Source: an uncultured Succinivibrio sp. (GTDB lineage Bacteria; Pseudomonadota; Gammaproteobacteria; Enterobacterales; Succinivibrionaceae). Taken from it: a stretch of DNA of 64,000 bases. The stretch covers positions 52,860 through 116,859 of the forward strand of contig CACZXZ010000001.1 in assembly GCA_902785325.1 (NCBI GenBank), read 5' to 3'. A program made the position numbers and the translations under genes. Numbering within the stretch: position 1 is the stretch's first letter; each line of letters begins with the position of its first letter. The notes beneath the pieces were generated by a model. The model saw nothing but the letters and a program-made list of their open reading frames with translations. It made no database searches and had not been told where the DNA came from. Below are positions 46,331 through 56,720 of this stretch, one piece after another.

Positions 46331-47421
46331 TAAAGCTCCTTAAAGGCTCTAATAGCTGGGTATTGTACGGATAAAGCTGCATCCTCAAGGGCTAATAAAG
46401 CTTTTTTGTCATCAAATACTTGTAAAGCCATACTTGCTCTATTGATAGCTTCTACTAGGTAATCAAGAATATCAATAGGCATATTTTTAGCTGCAAAAAT
46501 AACTCTATCCATAGTGGTAGGACTATTGATCCTAAATGGGGTAAAGAAAATTCTTTTAGCTTGATAATTGATTGGCTTTGATAGAAATTCTCTGTCAGCT
46601 TTAGCTGCTTTAATTGCCACAATGACATTATCAAAGGAGAAGAGAATATTCTGCAGCATGGACATTAAATTATTCTCAGTCTCTACAAGGGAGCTTAAGA
46701 TAGTCATAGCTTTAACAGAGTTAGGTGCCAAGACTGCATCAATAAACTCATAAGTAGTGTGTCTTGAGCTTTGCTCAATAAAAGCCTGAGCTTTTTGCAA
46801 AGTGACTTGATTGTCATTTGAGGTCATATGCACAAGCTTAAAGAATTGATCAACTGCTGTAAGGTTACCTTCGCAGGTTAAACCTAAGAATTGGCAAACC
46901 TCAGGATTTAAGTTGAGTTGATATTTTCTAGCTTGATTTGAAATCCACATTAAAAACTGATTGTCAGTTGGTGGATATAAAGTTTCTATATGCGCATTTA
47001 TATTTAGTAAAAAGGAAAATACAGCTTTAGCTTTAGTTTCAATTTTTCCTTTTAAAACTTCTTCATAAGGCTTAGCTTGAACATTAGTAATAGTTTTGTT
47101 GATTCTGCCAATCTCAACAATTACTACTACACCAGGACGTTGTCTTTTAGCTAATAGGTGCAAGACCTGTACTGGGATTTCTTTGATACCATCTAAATAA
47201 ATTTTAATGATCTTATCGCTTGCAAATAAACCAGGATCGATAAGCTCATTTTCAAGTGCTACAAGATTAGCAGTTTTACCAGTACCAAAATCTGAGCTAG
47301 TAAAAAGCATGAACTCAGCGTTTGGGTATGCTTGTTTGGCAAGATTTATAATCTCATCGCTTTTTTCCTTTTTTAAAAAAGGATCATCGCTAGAAAAGAT
47401 ATAAACGGGAGCTAAAGCCAT
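46330..47421 (-). CDS. holA: DNA polymerase III delta subunit HolA
   Basis: 363 residues, opening with PVYIFSSDDPFLKKEKSDEI, as in HolA. It has the AAA-like clamp-loader fold without a Walker A, plus a collar region at the C-terminus. It opens the beta clamp. The position between lptE and nadD is conserved. Divergence from E. coli is strong, so context weighs in the call. Confidence 0.92.
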   Translation of the reverse strand: MALAPVYIFSSDDPFLKKEKSDEIINLAKQAYPNAEFMLFTSSDFGTGKTANLVALENELIDPGLFASDKIIKIYLDGIKEIPVQVLHLLAKRQRPGVVVIVEIGRINKTITNVQAKPYEEVLKGKIETKAKAVFSFLLNINAHIETLYPPTDNQFLMWISNQARKYQLNLNPEVCQFLGLTCEGNLTAVDQFFKLVHMTSNDNQVTLQKAQAFIEQSSRHTTYEFIDAVLAPNSVKAMTILSSLVETENNLMSMLQNILFSFDNVIVAIKAAKADREFLSKPINYQAKRIFFTPFRINSPTTMDRVIFAAKNMPIDILDYLVEAINRASMALQVFDDKKALLALEDAALSVQYPAIRAFKEL

Positions 47422-47442
47422 TTTGAAAACCTTTGCTAAAGC

Positions 47443-48237
47443 TTACTCTTTGATGTAGCCGTTATCATCTACAAGATCTGGGGCTGAGTGTACTAATACA
47501 GGATTTACCTTTGGTAAATTGTAATTGTCAGTATTAAGTACCTTATTGCCGTTATTTAGCTCTTGTAATTCATAGCTTTTAGCACTTACTTTTTCGGCTG
47601 CATCTTGAGCTTGAAGCGCTTCAATTAAGGTTAAGTTTTCACTAGTATCAATAATGATATCTTGGTTGTTTTCACCTTTAGCTAGTAATAACTGAGCAGG
47701 TTTTGCAATAGGACTATCAGGATCAGTCATCTTACCTAAGTAGTTAATACGACCAATTAACTGATTAGACAATTCATCTAAGCACTCGTTTAATAAGATC
47801 TCTCTTTCGTTTTCAGCTGCTTGTGAGTTATCAGCTTTGTTCAAGGTTGTTCTTAGAATACCGTTGCGCATTACGATGGCACGATTGTGATTTGGAATAG
47901 TTAAAGTAGCACTATATTTAACAATATAGTTATATTCAAACACGGCACCACGAGAGTTTACAGAAACAATAGGTGTACTTATTGAAGGAGAGGTAATCGT
48001 CAAAGATGGAATACCATCTATAGGAGTAAAGATTCTGTTGTCATGGTTTTGATCATTTACCTTTACTCCACGAACTTTAAGCTTATTTACGACCATTTTA
48101 TAAAAACGGTCGTGATAGTCACCTGAAACGTTAATTGCGTTTAGGCTATTACCAAGCCTGTTTTGATTTGGAAAGTGGAAACCACAGGCTGATAAACCTA
48201 AAAGCATACATCCAATTAAAACAAGCTTGATCTTCAT
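47443..48237 (-). CDS. lptE: LPS assembly lipoprotein LptE
   Basis: 264 residues. Lipoprotein signal with lipobox LSAC (cysteine 18) and the typical CGFHF start of the mature protein. It plugs the LptD outer-membrane barrel. It is longer than E. coli LptE (193), mainly through a polar C-terminal tail after about residue 175 with no recognised domain. Confidence 0.9.
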   Translation of the reverse strand: MKIKLVLIGCMLLGLSACGFHFPNQNRLGNSLNAINVSGDYHDRFYKMVVNKLKVRGVKVNDQNHDNRIFTPIDGIPSLTITSPSISTPIVSVNSRGAVFEYNYIVKYSATLTIPNHNRAIVMRNGILRTTLNKADNSQAAENEREILLNECLDELSNQLIGRINYLGKMTDPDSPIAKPAQLLLAKGENNQDIIIDTSENLTLIEALQAQDAAEKVSAKSYELQELNNGNKVLNTDNYNLPKVNPVLVHSAPDLVDDNGYIKE

Positions 48238-48251
48238 GCAAAAAGTCCTTA

Positions 48252-50849
48252 TTAGATAGCAACGATATTAACTAATCTACCCTTAACGTAGATGGTCTTC
48301 TTAATTTGTTTACCATCGGTAAATTTAGTTACTTCGCTACACTCCTTAGCCTTAGCAATAACGCTCTCTTCATCAAGATTTGGATCAATGTTGATACGAG
48401 CGCGAACCTTACCGTTGATTTGGATAACAATAGTAATTTCATCCTCAACTAAAGCATCCTTGTCAACTACAGGCCAAGTCTCGCTATCAATCTTAGTAGT
48501 GTTACCTAAAATTGACCATAACTTAAAGCAGATGTGTGGAACGATAGGGTATAGCATTAAGACTACGTTGTTATAAACTTCGTATCTTACAGCTAGAGAT
48601 TGAGCATCCTTACCGTTGTACTTAGAAGCAATATTCAATAGCTCCATGATAGCAGCAATAGCTGTATTGAAGGTCTGACGACGACCAATATCGTCGGTTA
48701 CCTTTTCAATAGTTACATGAAGTTCATGACGTAACTTCTTAAGATCGTGAGTTAAAGCACTCTTATCTAAAGCTTCTTTCTTGCCGTCAGCAATTAAGTC
48801 TTGAACTTGAGACCATAGCTTACGTAAGAATCTTTGTGAACCTTCAACACCTGACTGTCTCCACTCTAGGGTAAGCTCAGCTGGGGATGCGAACATCATG
48901 AATAGACGTACAGTATCAGCACCGTACATTCTTACCATATCTTCAGGATCGATACCGTTAGCCTTAGACTTAGACATCTTAATCATGCCTTCGTGGTGAA
49001 GGTTATGACCATCCTTATCTACAGCACTTATGATGTTACCCTTATCATCTCTTGTAGGGATAGCATCTAATGGGTTAACCCATTGTTTAGTGCCGTTTTC
49101 GTCTAGATAGTAGTAAGCATCAGCTAGCACCATGCCTTGGCATAGTAAGCGCTTGAATGGCTCATCATACTTAACCATATCAGCATCACGTAATAACTTA
49201 AAGAAGAAACGTGAATATAGTAAGTGTAATACAGCGTGCTCAATACCACCGATGTATTGATCAACAGGTAACCAGTAGTTAGCTGCATCCTTATCAAACA
49301 TCTCTTTCTCATCACGAGGTGAGCAGTAACGAGCAAAGTACCAAGATGACTCCATGAAGGTATCAAAAGTATCGGTTTCACGAGTTGCACTCTTGCCTTC
49401 ATAAGTAGTCTTATACCAATTTGCATCGGTCTTTAATGGAGAGATAACGCCATCAATCTTTACGTTGCTTGGTAATTCAACAGGTAGGTTCTCATCCTTT
49501 TCAGGAACTAACTCACCAGTCTCATCGATGGTTAGCATAGGAATTGGAGCACCCCAGTAACGTTGACGGGAAATACACCAATCACGTAGACGGTAGTTTA
49601 CCTTACGCTCTGCACAACCCATGCTCTCTAACTTATCAGCAATTGCTTTGAAAGCTTCTTCAAAGTTCATGCCATCAAATTCGCCTGAGTGGCAAGCAAT
49701 ACCGTGCTCTGTAAAGGCCTGCTCTGATAAATCTGGATCTTCGCTATCTTTTGAAGCCTTGATTACAGGAATGATGTCAATGCCGTATTTCTTAGCAAAC
49801 TCATAATCTCTTTGATCATGACCTGGAACTGACATCACAGCACCAGTACCGTAATCCATAATTACGAAGTTAGCTACATAGATAGGTACCTTACGACCAT
49901 TTAAAGGATGGATAGCATATAAGCCAGTTGCCATACCTTTCTTTTCCATAGTAGCAATATCAGCTTCAGCAAACTTTTGAGTACGGCATTCTTTACAGAA
50001 AGCATCTAACTCTTTGTTAGTTTCACAGCATTTCTTTACTAATGGGTGATTTGCTGAAATAGAGATATAGGTAATACCCATGAAGGTATCAGGTCTTGTG
50101 GTGTAAACAGTAAAGGTATCATCACTATCTGCTACTTTGAAAGTGATATTTAAACCTTCAGAACGACCAATCCAGTTACGTTGCATAGTACGAACGCGCT
50201 CTGGCCAGCCGTCTAATTGATCTAGATCTTTTAATAGTTCCTCAGCATAAGCTGTGATCTTTAAATACCATTGAGGAATTTCACGAAGCTCAACTTTAGA
50301 ACCACATCTCCAGCAACAACCGTCTTCAACCTGCTCATTTGCAAGCACAGTGTGATCTACAGGACACCAGTTTACAGTGGAAACCTTCTTGTAAACTAAG
50401 CCTTTCTTATATAGTTGTGAGAAGAACTTCTGTTCCCACTTGTAGTACTCAGGTCTGCAGGTAGCAACTTCACGAGCCCAGTCATAAGATAAGCCTAAAG
50501 ACTTTAACTGTTGCTTCATGTAGTTGATGTTAGAGTAGGTCCAATCTGAAGGCTGCTTGTTGTTTTTAATAGCAGCGTTTTCTGCTGGCATACCAAAAGC
50601 ATCCCAACCGATAGGAGCTAGTACGTTCTTACCTAATAAACGATTAAAACGAGCAATTACGTCACCAATGGTGTAGTTACGAACGTGTCCCATATGTAAT
50701 CTTCCTGATGGATATGGGAACATAACTAAGCAGTAATATTTCTCTTTATTTTTATCTTCTGTTGCATGGAAAGTTTGGTTCTCTTCCCAGTATTTTTGAA
50801 CCTCTGGTTCGATTTCTTGCGGATTGTATGCAACTTTTTCTGCAGACAT
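48252..50849 (-). CDS. leuS: Leucyl-tRNA synthetase
   Basis: 865 residues. Class I signatures: HMGH in [16 protein letters not shown] and KMSKS in [10 protein letters not shown]. Zinc-binding cysteines and the CP1 editing domain ([24 protein letters not shown]) are present. Start ATG with GGAGC. It heads the lptE-holA-nadD-rsfS-rlmH operon. Confidence 0.97.
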   Translation of the reverse strand: MSAEKVAYNPQEIEPEVQKYWEENQTFHATEDKNKEKYYCLVMFPYPSGRLHMGHVRNYTIGDVIARFNRLLGKNVLAPIGWDAFGMPAENAAIKNNKQPSDWTYSNINYMKQQLKSLGLSYDWAREVATCRPEYYKWEQKFFSQLYKKGLVYKKVSTVNWCPVDHTVLANEQVEDGCCWRCGSKVELREIPQWYLKITAYAEELLKDLDQLDGWPERVRTMQRNWIGRSEGLNITFKVADSDDTFTVYTTRPDTFMGITYISISANHPLVKKCCETNKELDAFCKECRTQKFAEADIATMEKKGMATGLYAIHPLNGRKVPIYVANFVIMDYGTGAVMSVPGHDQRDYEFAKKYGIDIIPVIKASKDSEDPDLSEQAFTEHGIACHSGEFDGMNFEEAFKAIADKLESMGCAERKVNYRLRDWCISRQRYWGAPIPMLTIDETGELVPEKDENLPVELPSNVKIDGVISPLKTDANWYKTTYEGKSATRETDTFDTFMESSWYFARYCSPRDEKEMFDKDAANYWLPVDQYIGGIEHAVLHLLYSRFFFKLLRDADMVKYDEPFKRLLCQGMVLADAYYYLDENGTKQWVNPLDAIPTRDDKGNIISAVDKDGHNLHHEGMIKMSKSKANGIDPEDMVRMYGADTVRLFMMFASPAELTLEWRQSGVEGSQRFLRKLWSQVQDLIADGKKEALDKSALTHDLKKLRHELHVTIEKVTDDIGRRQTFNTAIAAIMELLNIASKYNGKDAQSLAVRYEVYNNVVLMLYPIVPHICFKLWSILGNTTKIDSETWPVVDKDALVEDEITIVIQINGKVRARINIDPNLDEESVIAKAKECSEVTKFTDGKQIKKTIYVKGRLVNIVAI

Positions 50850-51044
50850 TGTTATTGCTCCGAAAAATTCTTATTTATAAATAAACTTATATAAGTGATT
50901 TGCTAAAATAATCGTATATTTTGCCACAAAATAGCCTAAGATTGATACATTATCGTAAAATTTTTACTTCAATATAGTCTAAAAGAAAGCTCTGTGGCTA
51001 CCTTGTGGTATTTAAGCTTTGCCTAATTAAACTTTGAAAAACAC

Positions 51045-51066
51045 TTTAACTTAGTCCTAAGTTAAA
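51045..51066. repeat. 9-bp inverted repeat upstream of the 33-bp repeat array
   Basis: Arms TTTAACTTA and TAAGTTAAA with loop GTCC. There is no T tract. It lies in the 665-bp gap between leuS and the L,D-transpeptidase gene; the stretch 50850-51044 shows no gene or clear signal beyond the leuS promoter zone. Confidence 0.5.
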
Positions 51067-51144
51067 ACCTCTTGTCTAAAAGCTCTTGTTTTAGTTCTCT
51101 TCAACGATTTTTCGTTAATCTACCATCCATAGGTGATACTAAAA

Positions 51145-51308
51145 GTTGGAAAAGTTTAAAAATCATATTTAAAATATGTTGGAAAAGTTCGGAAAATCTG
51201 CCAAAAAAGTGTTGGAAAAATTAGTTTAATAAGCTAAAAAGATGTTGGAAAAATTCAAAAGTCTCCAATTAACAAGTTGGAAAAGTTCAGAAAAATCAAA
51301 AAAAATCG
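51145..51308. repeat. Five degenerate 33-bp direct repeats headed by GTTGGAAAA(G/A)TT
   Basis: The 12-bp word begins at 51145, 51178, 51211, 51244 and 51276, so spacings are 33, 33, 33 and 32 bp. The rest of each unit is A-rich and partly conserved; units 2 and 5 are most alike (both continue C-G/A-GAAAA). Units 1-4 stay in one frame and would read LEKF/LEKL repeatedly, but stops interrupt units 1 and 3, so no intact protein results. Not CRISPR: the spacers are similar to each other and the repeat is too short. Regular phasing near three helical turns would suit a protein-binding array; a decayed coding repeat is the alternative. Confidence 0.7.
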
Positions 51309-51325
51309 TTTACCTTCCTATATAC

Positions 51326-51415
51326 ATGACGATGTTCATTGACAAAACACAGCTAGGAGCAGATCTTATCTATAAACTAGATATTGACTCTTTAAATAAG
51401 TATGTAGGTGCTTAA
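51326..51415 (+). other. Short open frame, possibly a gene remnant
   Basis: 29 codons from ATG to TAA (MTMFIDKTQLGADLIYKLDI and nine more residues). There is no ribosome-binding site. The string IDKTQLGADLIYKL is loosely like VDKTDLIYKI at the start of the AAA/PD-(D/E)XK gene at 35021, so this may be a fragment of a related gene. Chance is equally possible. Confidence 0.2.
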
Positions 51416-51468
51416 TTTTAGTTAATTTTTTCCTGTACATAATCTGCGCAATCTACTTGTAAACATTG

Positions 51469-51474
51469 TACAAT
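51469..51474 (+). promoter_or_regulatory. Possible -10 element of the L,D-transpeptidase operon
   Basis: TACAAT inside the palindrome ATTGTACAAT (51465-51474), 40 bp before the ATG. The -35 is poor (GCGCAA, 17 bp upstream). An activator-dependent promoter would look like this. Confidence 0.3.
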
Positions 51475-51514
51475 ATGCAAAACGAAAATTATTTTGATTT
51501 ATAAGTGTCAAATT

Positions 51515-52435
51515 ATGTTCAAGAAGTTATCTTTACTTAGTGTTGTACTATCAACTTTAACCCTATCTACAGCTAATGCCACCAATGTTTATCCTTTAAA
51601 TGGTAACAATGTGGTAGGTGAGGAGCATGTTTATAAGACAGATCCTAATGGCACCACTACTTTAGAATATGTAGCTGCTGAATATCATTTAGGTTTATCT
51701 AATATGATTGAGGCTAATCCAAATGTTGATCCTATCGTACCTACCAAAGGTGTAAGTTTAATTGTTCCTACAAAATTGATATTACCAAGAACTGTGCATG
51801 AAGGTATTGTCATCAATTCTGCTGAAATGAGACTATATTACTTTAGGGGCAATACTGTTGAGGTTTATCCAGTTGGTATTGGTCAGCTTGGTAAAGATAC
51901 ACCATTAAGATGGGTAACCAAAGTTGAACGTAAAAAGGCAGGTCCTACCTGGACTCCAACTGCTAAAATGAGAGCTGAGTATGCTGCACAAGGTGAGTAC
52001 TTACCAGCTGTAGTTCCAGCAGGTCCTGATAATCCTATGGGCTTATATGCTATGTACATAGGTAAGCTATACGCTATTCATGGTACTAATGCTGATTTTG
52101 GTATTGGTCTTCGTGTAAGCCATGGTTGTGTAAGACTTCGTAATAACGACAATGAGGAATTATTCCACAAGGTAGCTGTTGGCACTAGAGTAGAGTTCAT
52201 CAATGAGCCTATCAAATACTCTAAAGAGCCAAATGGTGATATTTATATTGAAGTGCATCAACCTCTATCAAGAACTCTTTCAGAGTTTGAAGATGTAGAT
52301 GCCAATGTTCCATTTAACTTTACTCAAGATCAATTAGAGTTCTTTGAAGATCCTAATATTGATAAGGAAATTCTAGAGCGCGCTTTAAAAGAGCGTAGTG
52401 GTAGACCTGTATTATTAAATCCACCAAAGATTTAG
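51515..52435 (+). CDS. L,D-transpeptidase (ErfK/YbiS/YcfS-type)
   Basis: 306 residues from the ATG at 51515. Signal peptide (cleavage after about residue 22, STANA), a LysM-like segment (about 47-86), then a YkuD catalytic domain with H189 and the active motif S202-H-G-C205-V-R207. In the periplasm these enzymes make 3-3 cross-links or attach proteins such as Braun lipoprotein to meso-diaminopimelate. Four bases separate its stop from the next gene, so the pair is co-transcribed and coupled. E. coli has several such enzymes; which one this corresponds to cannot be told. Confidence 0.92.
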   Translation: MFKKLSLLSVVLSTLTLSTANATNVYPLNGNNVVGEEHVYKTDPNGTTTLEYVAAEYHLGLSNMIEANPNVDPIVPTKGVSLIVPTKLILPRTVHEGIVINSAEMRLYYFRGNTVEVYPVGIGQLGKDTPLRWVTKVERKKAGPTWTPTAKMRAEYAAQGEYLPAVVPAGPDNPMGLYAMYIGKLYAIHGTNADFGIGLRVSHGCVRLRNNDNEELFHKVAVGTRVEFINEPIKYSKEPNGDIYIEVHQPLSRTLSEFEDVDANVPFNFTQDQLEFFEDPNIDKEILERALKERSGRPVLLNPPKI

Positions 52436-52439
52436 TTTA

Positions 52440-55058
52440 ATGAGAAGAAGCCTACTTTCAGTTATTAGCGCCATAGCACTTTTTAATGCATCAAGTGCTA
52501 TAGCAATTGATAATTTAGATAGTAATTACGTAGATCCTCGCTTTGGGAGAGCTAAGTCAAATTTATATGATTTAGTCAATGAAAAGCCTGAAGCGGAGAT
52601 GATGTTTTGGCTTAAAGATTCCTTATTTAATTTAAACGAAGTATCAGATAAAGATTTAGTCAGAGCCTTATACCAAAATTACACTAAATCAGTAGCCCCA
52701 CCTTTAAACGTCACTAATTTAAGTGCAGAGCACAAGCAATTTGTGGGCGTAAATACTTTAAGTTTATTAACTTATCTTTTTAAACATTATTTTGATGATA
52801 AGCAAAGTTACACTATTCCTTTTGTAGTGAACAATGATCATCGTCAAAGCAAAGGTTATGCTCATTTAGTAAAAAATAATCTTACTTGCAATGGCATGAC
52901 TCCCCTTGAGGCAAAAATAAAGCAAAAGTGTAATTTAAAAGAAGACGACTTTGGTTTCTTGCAAATCAATTATCAAAAAACACTAGGCTTATCTTTAGCA
53001 AAGTTTCAGTTAAAACAAATTCTTGATAATGGAATTAACGAAGCTTATTCCCACAAGTTATTAAAATCCCTACCTAATCTATTAGGTTTTACAACTAATG
53101 TAAGTGCTAAAGGTTTTGCTGCTCCTTTATCAAGTCTTGATAAAAACTTATATAGCCATACTTTAAAACAAAAGCTTAAGGTAAATACTACTTTAGAAAA
53201 GTTAAAGGCTAGTTGTTCTTTAGAGCAAAGCCAAAATTGTGAACTATATTTTGGTGGTGAAAATACAAATAGACTATTTGTAAAAAACACAAATGATCCG
53301 CTCAAGCGAGATCAAAAAATCACCTTTGACAATATTCAAGTTTTATTTGATAAAGACTCAAACGCTTACTTAAATCTTAGAAATACCATTCTTTCAAATA
53401 GTAGCTTTATAAACTACGGCTTTTATGCCTTAGCAGAGCTTAACGTATTAAAGGATTTAGGATATGAGCTTGACACTGAGGATTTTGTAGGTATTGGGAT
53501 CTATCAAAGTGGCACTAACAATGAGTTGTTAGCTCATGACATAAACAAGGGCTTTTATGCTTTTTCAGATACAACTCATGAGTATCAACCTGATAAGCCT
53601 TCAAAAATACCTTTGAGTATTGGAACTCATGTTTATGGTAATTATAACGAGGTGCATCAAAACTCTAATATTGCAAGCATAGGTTTTGCAAGCGTAGGTA
53701 TAAGAGTAGATGGCTCTTACAATAATATTGTGGTGCCAAAGAACACAACCATCATAGAAAATGGTTTTAACTCCTCAGGCATTGCCTTTACTTATGGTAG
53801 AGATAATACCCTTGATATTGAAGGTAATGTAGAAGCTACCTCAGATGACGGTGTAGCTTTACGCTTTGATTTTGGCTCTAATGCTTTATCTGATTTAGAA
53901 GAGTATCGTGGCTCCTATAGAAGGGTTAAAACTTACGATTACTTTAATGGTAAGTTAGATAAAGACAGAGCAAATTGCTTTGACGTGCCACTAGAATTAC
54001 AAGGTCCACTAGTTAAAGAAGTTAACTTAAAAGGTAAATTGTCATCAAAGCGTAATGCCATTTATATTGATGCTAGCGCTCATGTCAAAAAGATTAACTT
54101 CTACGATAAAGCTAAAGTTGTAGGCAACATTCTCTCAAGATGGAATCCTTACTATAATTATCAGGAAAAAGTCTTTTACGCCTCCCCACGCAATGGCGTG
54201 ATGTTAGATGGTAAGCTAGTTTTTGATAACATCAAACATAACTATATCTATCAGCAACAAAAATCTTTAGAAAACTCCCTTAAAACCAAACTTATTTTTG
54301 GTGTTAAAGAAAAGAATTTAAAAAAGCATTATGCACCACTATTAAGTTATGATGCTGACGAGAAAGCTAATATCAGTGTCGAAGGTAATATCGTTGGTAA
54401 TAGCTTTGATATGTCTTCCTTTGGTGGTCACACTCATATTGATGGTTATATTAACGTTAACCGTTTATATATTGCAAAAAGTGCAGTTAATATCAATTCT
54501 CCTTTAGGCTACACCAATTACGTAAATAAACTAGATTTAAGACGTTATTCTCAATTAGATTTCTCAAACGGAGTTAAAGACGTCTTTGTAGTAAAGCAAG
54601 AAGCTAACATTGATAATAATAGCTTAGTTTGTTTAGATACTGACAAAAACGCTAACATTATTGATGAGATCTCTTTTATGGGAACTGTTAAGTCCAAAGA
54701 TGGGATCTTAAATATTGAGCCTGGTTTATCCTATCCTGATATCAAAGCGTTACAGTCAGATCCACAAAAGCTCTATGAGCTATTAAGTAAATTCGATATT
54801 AACGCTAATAAAATGTTACGTCCCTATGATTTAAGTAGTAACTTTCCAAAGCATGTTTGGTATACCCAAGGAGATTTAGGTCGTTCGGTTAGATGCGTAG
54901 CTAAAGGTTGTTATCTTGGGGACTTTGTAAAGAGTCTTGCTAAATCTCAAGAGCAATTACCAACTTGGCGTTACATCTTAAGTATTGTGGGCTGTATCTT
55001 AATGATTATCGCAACTGCTGTGATCTTTAGAAAAACTAAACAAGGTCGCTTTGGTTAA
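52440..55058 (+). CDS. 872-residue exported beta-helix-like protein with C-terminal membrane anchor
   Basis: Not recognised as a named family. Signal peptide at 1-22 (ASSAIA). Residues 300-720 are rich in Asn, Gly, Ile and Val with repeated short strands of the type seen in autotransporter passenger beta-helices (GVRVDG-like GIRVDGSYNNIVV, NSSGIAFTYGRDNTLDIEGNV, DGVALRFDFGSN, EYRGSY). No outer-membrane beta-barrel follows. The protein ends in a single transmembrane helix (845-863) and a basic tail RKTKQGRFG. Six or so cysteines are scattered through it. The topology would be periplasmic with an inner-membrane anchor, N-out/C-in. It is coupled to the L,D-transpeptidase gene. It could be a barrel-less derivative of a type V passenger. 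Confidence 0.7.
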   Translation: MRRSLLSVISAIALFNASSAIAIDNLDSNYVDPRFGRAKSNLYDLVNEKPEAEMMFWLKDSLFNLNEVSDKDLVRALYQNYTKSVAPPLNVTNLSAEHKQFVGVNTLSLLTYLFKHYFDDKQSYTIPFVVNNDHRQSKGYAHLVKNNLTCNGMTPLEAKIKQKCNLKEDDFGFLQINYQKTLGLSLAKFQLKQILDNGINEAYSHKLLKSLPNLLGFTTNVSAKGFAAPLSSLDKNLYSHTLKQKLKVNTTLEKLKASCSLEQSQNCELYFGGENTNRLFVKNTNDPLKRDQKITFDNIQVLFDKDSNAYLNLRNTILSNSSFINYGFYALAELNVLKDLGYELDTEDFVGIGIYQSGTNNELLAHDINKGFYAFSDTTHEYQPDKPSKIPLSIGTHVYGNYNEVHQNSNIASIGFASVGIRVDGSYNNIVVPKNTTIIENGFNSSGIAFTYGRDNTLDIEGNVEATSDDGVALRFDFGSNALSDLEEYRGSYRRVKTYDYFNGKLDKDRANCFDVPLELQGPLVKEVNLKGKLSSKRNAIYIDASAHVKKINFYDKAKVVGNILSRWNPYYNYQEKVFYASPRNGVMLDGKLVFDNIKHNYIYQQQKSLENSLKTKLIFGVKEKNLKKHYAPLLSYDADEKANISVEGNIVGNSFDMSSFGGHTHIDGYINVNRLYIAKSAVNINSPLGYTNYVNKLDLRRYSQLDFSNGVKDVFVVKQEANIDNNSLVCLDTDKNANIIDEISFMGTVKSKDGILNIEPGLSYPDIKALQSDPQKLYELLSKFDINANKMLRPYDLSSNFPKHVWYTQGDLGRSVRCVAKGCYLGDFVKSLAKSQEQLPTWRYILSIVGCILMIIATAVIFRKTKQGRFG

Positions 55059-55060
55059 AA

Positions 55061-55088
55061 AAAAGGTAAAGCTTTTGCTTTACCTTTA
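55061..55088. terminator. Bidirectional terminator between the beta-helix gene and lnt
   Basis: Arms AAAGGTAAAGC and GCTTTACCTTT with a TTTT loop, A-run upstream and T-rich flank downstream, between convergent genes. Confidence 0.75.
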
Positions 55089-55110
55089 TTGAAATCACTA
55101 TCTTTAAAGC

Positions 55111-56709
55111 TTAAGGTCTTATCAGTTTGTTCATTTGCTCTTCAATAAGATCTTGCTTTTTAAATCTTGAGTACAAGCCTAAAGCTAGCCATATTAGTAT
55201 TAAGATTGAAATACCTAGCTCTCCAAACTTTGAGTAAATAGTTTGACCCTTTACAGGGTAGAACTTAGTCTTTAGACAAGTTAATTTGTTCTCCTCAATG
55301 GTCTTTAGCACTTTGCCATTCTCACCAATATAGGCAGTAATACCACTATTTGTTGCTCTAAGCATTGGCTTTTGTAGTTCTAAGGTACGCATTCTAGCGA
55401 TATTTAAATGTTGCATAGGAGCTTTAGTAGGACCAAACCAAGAGTCATTTGAGAGCATGATGATACCAGAGGTATCAAGACTATCCATACCTCTAATAAG
55501 ACTTGGAAAAATTGCTTCATAGCAAATTGCAGGAATGAAATTAAGACCTTTTACTTTGATAGGATCTTGTTTTGCATCCCCATAGCTAAAGCTTGAATTT
55601 GGAATATCAAAAATTGAGCCTAGTGGGCGTAGTAAACTTGCAAATGGAATGATTTCCCCAAATGGCACTAGAGCGCGTTTGTTGTAAATCTTTTTCTCAT
55701 CAATAGTTTTATCTTCACCAAAAGTCATCATGGAGTTATAGATCTTGTTTTGTTCTTCATCCATGGAGAAAATGCCAGTGATTAAAACTTGTTTTGAATC
55801 AACAAACGCAGTATTTAAATCATCTAGAAAATCCTTTTGGAATTGATATACCACAGGAATAGCAGATTCTGGCCAAATCACTACATCAAAGCCATCTTTG
55901 TTTTGCTCTGTTTTATCCCAGTAGGTTGAGAAAACTTCAAATGATTTACTGCCGTTATTGCGTACAGCTTGCTCAATATTACCTTGCACCATAAGTACTT
56001 CAATGGGCTCTTGTTTTTGAGTAAAGGTTATACCTTCTGTCATTAAACCAATACATAAAATTACTGCTGCAATAGGTAGGTAGAGGAACTTTCTTAAAGC
56101 GGTAAGCGCAATAGCTGCAGACATAATGTAGACTAAAGCACTAATACCTTTAACACCTAAAAATGGTGCAAAGTTTTTCAAAGGACCTTCAATACAAGCA
56201 TAGCCTGGAATGATCCAAGGAAAACCTGTTAGTACGTAAGTGACGTAAAAGTCACCTAAGATAAAAGCTATTGGTACAAAAAAGCACAAGTAGCTTTCTG
56301 TTCTCTTTTTAGAAAATGCAAAAGCTATTACATTAAATACTGCATAAGGTAGTGCAATATAGAAAATGCTAAAGACTAAGACAACAAAGTTAGATAACCA
56401 AAAGGGAAGTTTTCCAAAATCTTCCATTACAAAGTTAAGCCAGTTAAGACTTACTGTAGAGTAACTTGCAAAGAACAGTATCGTTGTATAAAAAATACCT
56501 TTTTTAGTTTTAATGACACACAAGAGCATCATAAAAAATACTAGCCCTATCACAAGGCAAGGCCAGATTTGTAGTGGGGCAATTGAGGCAGAGCATAAAG
56601 CTCCAAGTAAGATTGCCTCGATAGCGATACCTAGTTTTGAGGTAGCAAGTCTTAAAAGATTGCTACCTGCTAAATATTTCATTAAAAAAAGGACGATTTT
56701 AAACAACAT
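55111..56709 (-). CDS. lnt: Apolipoprotein N-acyltransferase
   Basis: 532 residues with about six N-terminal membrane helices, then a periplasmic nitrilase-like domain. The Glu-Lys-Cys triad is visible in VIWPESAIP, KRALVPFGEIIPF and PAICYEAIFP. A last membrane helix follows. It adds the third acyl chain to lipoproteins (for example RlpA and LptE encoded nearby). It is 11 bp downstream of ybeX. Confidence 0.95.
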   Translation of the reverse strand: MLFKIVLFLMKYLAGSNLLRLATSKLGIAIEAILLGALCSASIAPLQIWPCLVIGLVFFMMLLCVIKTKKGIFYTTILFFASYSTVSLNWLNFVMEDFGKLPFWLSNFVVLVFSIFYIALPYAVFNVIAFAFSKKRTESYLCFFVPIAFILGDFYVTYVLTGFPWIIPGYACIEGPLKNFAPFLGVKGISALVYIMSAAIALTALRKFLYLPIAAVILCIGLMTEGITFTQKQEPIEVLMVQGNIEQAVRNNGSKSFEVFSTYWDKTEQNKDGFDVVIWPESAIPVVYQFQKDFLDDLNTAFVDSKQVLITGIFSMDEEQNKIYNSMMTFGEDKTIDEKKIYNKRALVPFGEIIPFASLLRPLGSIFDIPNSSFSYGDAKQDPIKVKGLNFIPAICYEAIFPSLIRGMDSLDTSGIIMLSNDSWFGPTKAPMQHLNIARMRTLELQKPMLRATNSGITAYIGENGKVLKTIEENKLTCLKTKFYPVKGQTIYSKFGELGISILILIWLALGLYSRFKKQDLIEEQMNKLIRP

Positions 56710-56720
56710 AGTAAGAAATG

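Noticed and set aside
51145-51308. The 33-bp repeats as a CRISPR array
   Set aside because: Repeat word only 12 bp, spacers similar to each other and A-rich, and no cas gene nearby.
54953-54970. LPTW near the C-terminus of the 872-residue protein as a sortase-like signal
   Set aside because: LPxTG sorting needs a Thr-Gly pair and a Gram-positive sortase; here the motif is LPTWR and no sortase is seen.
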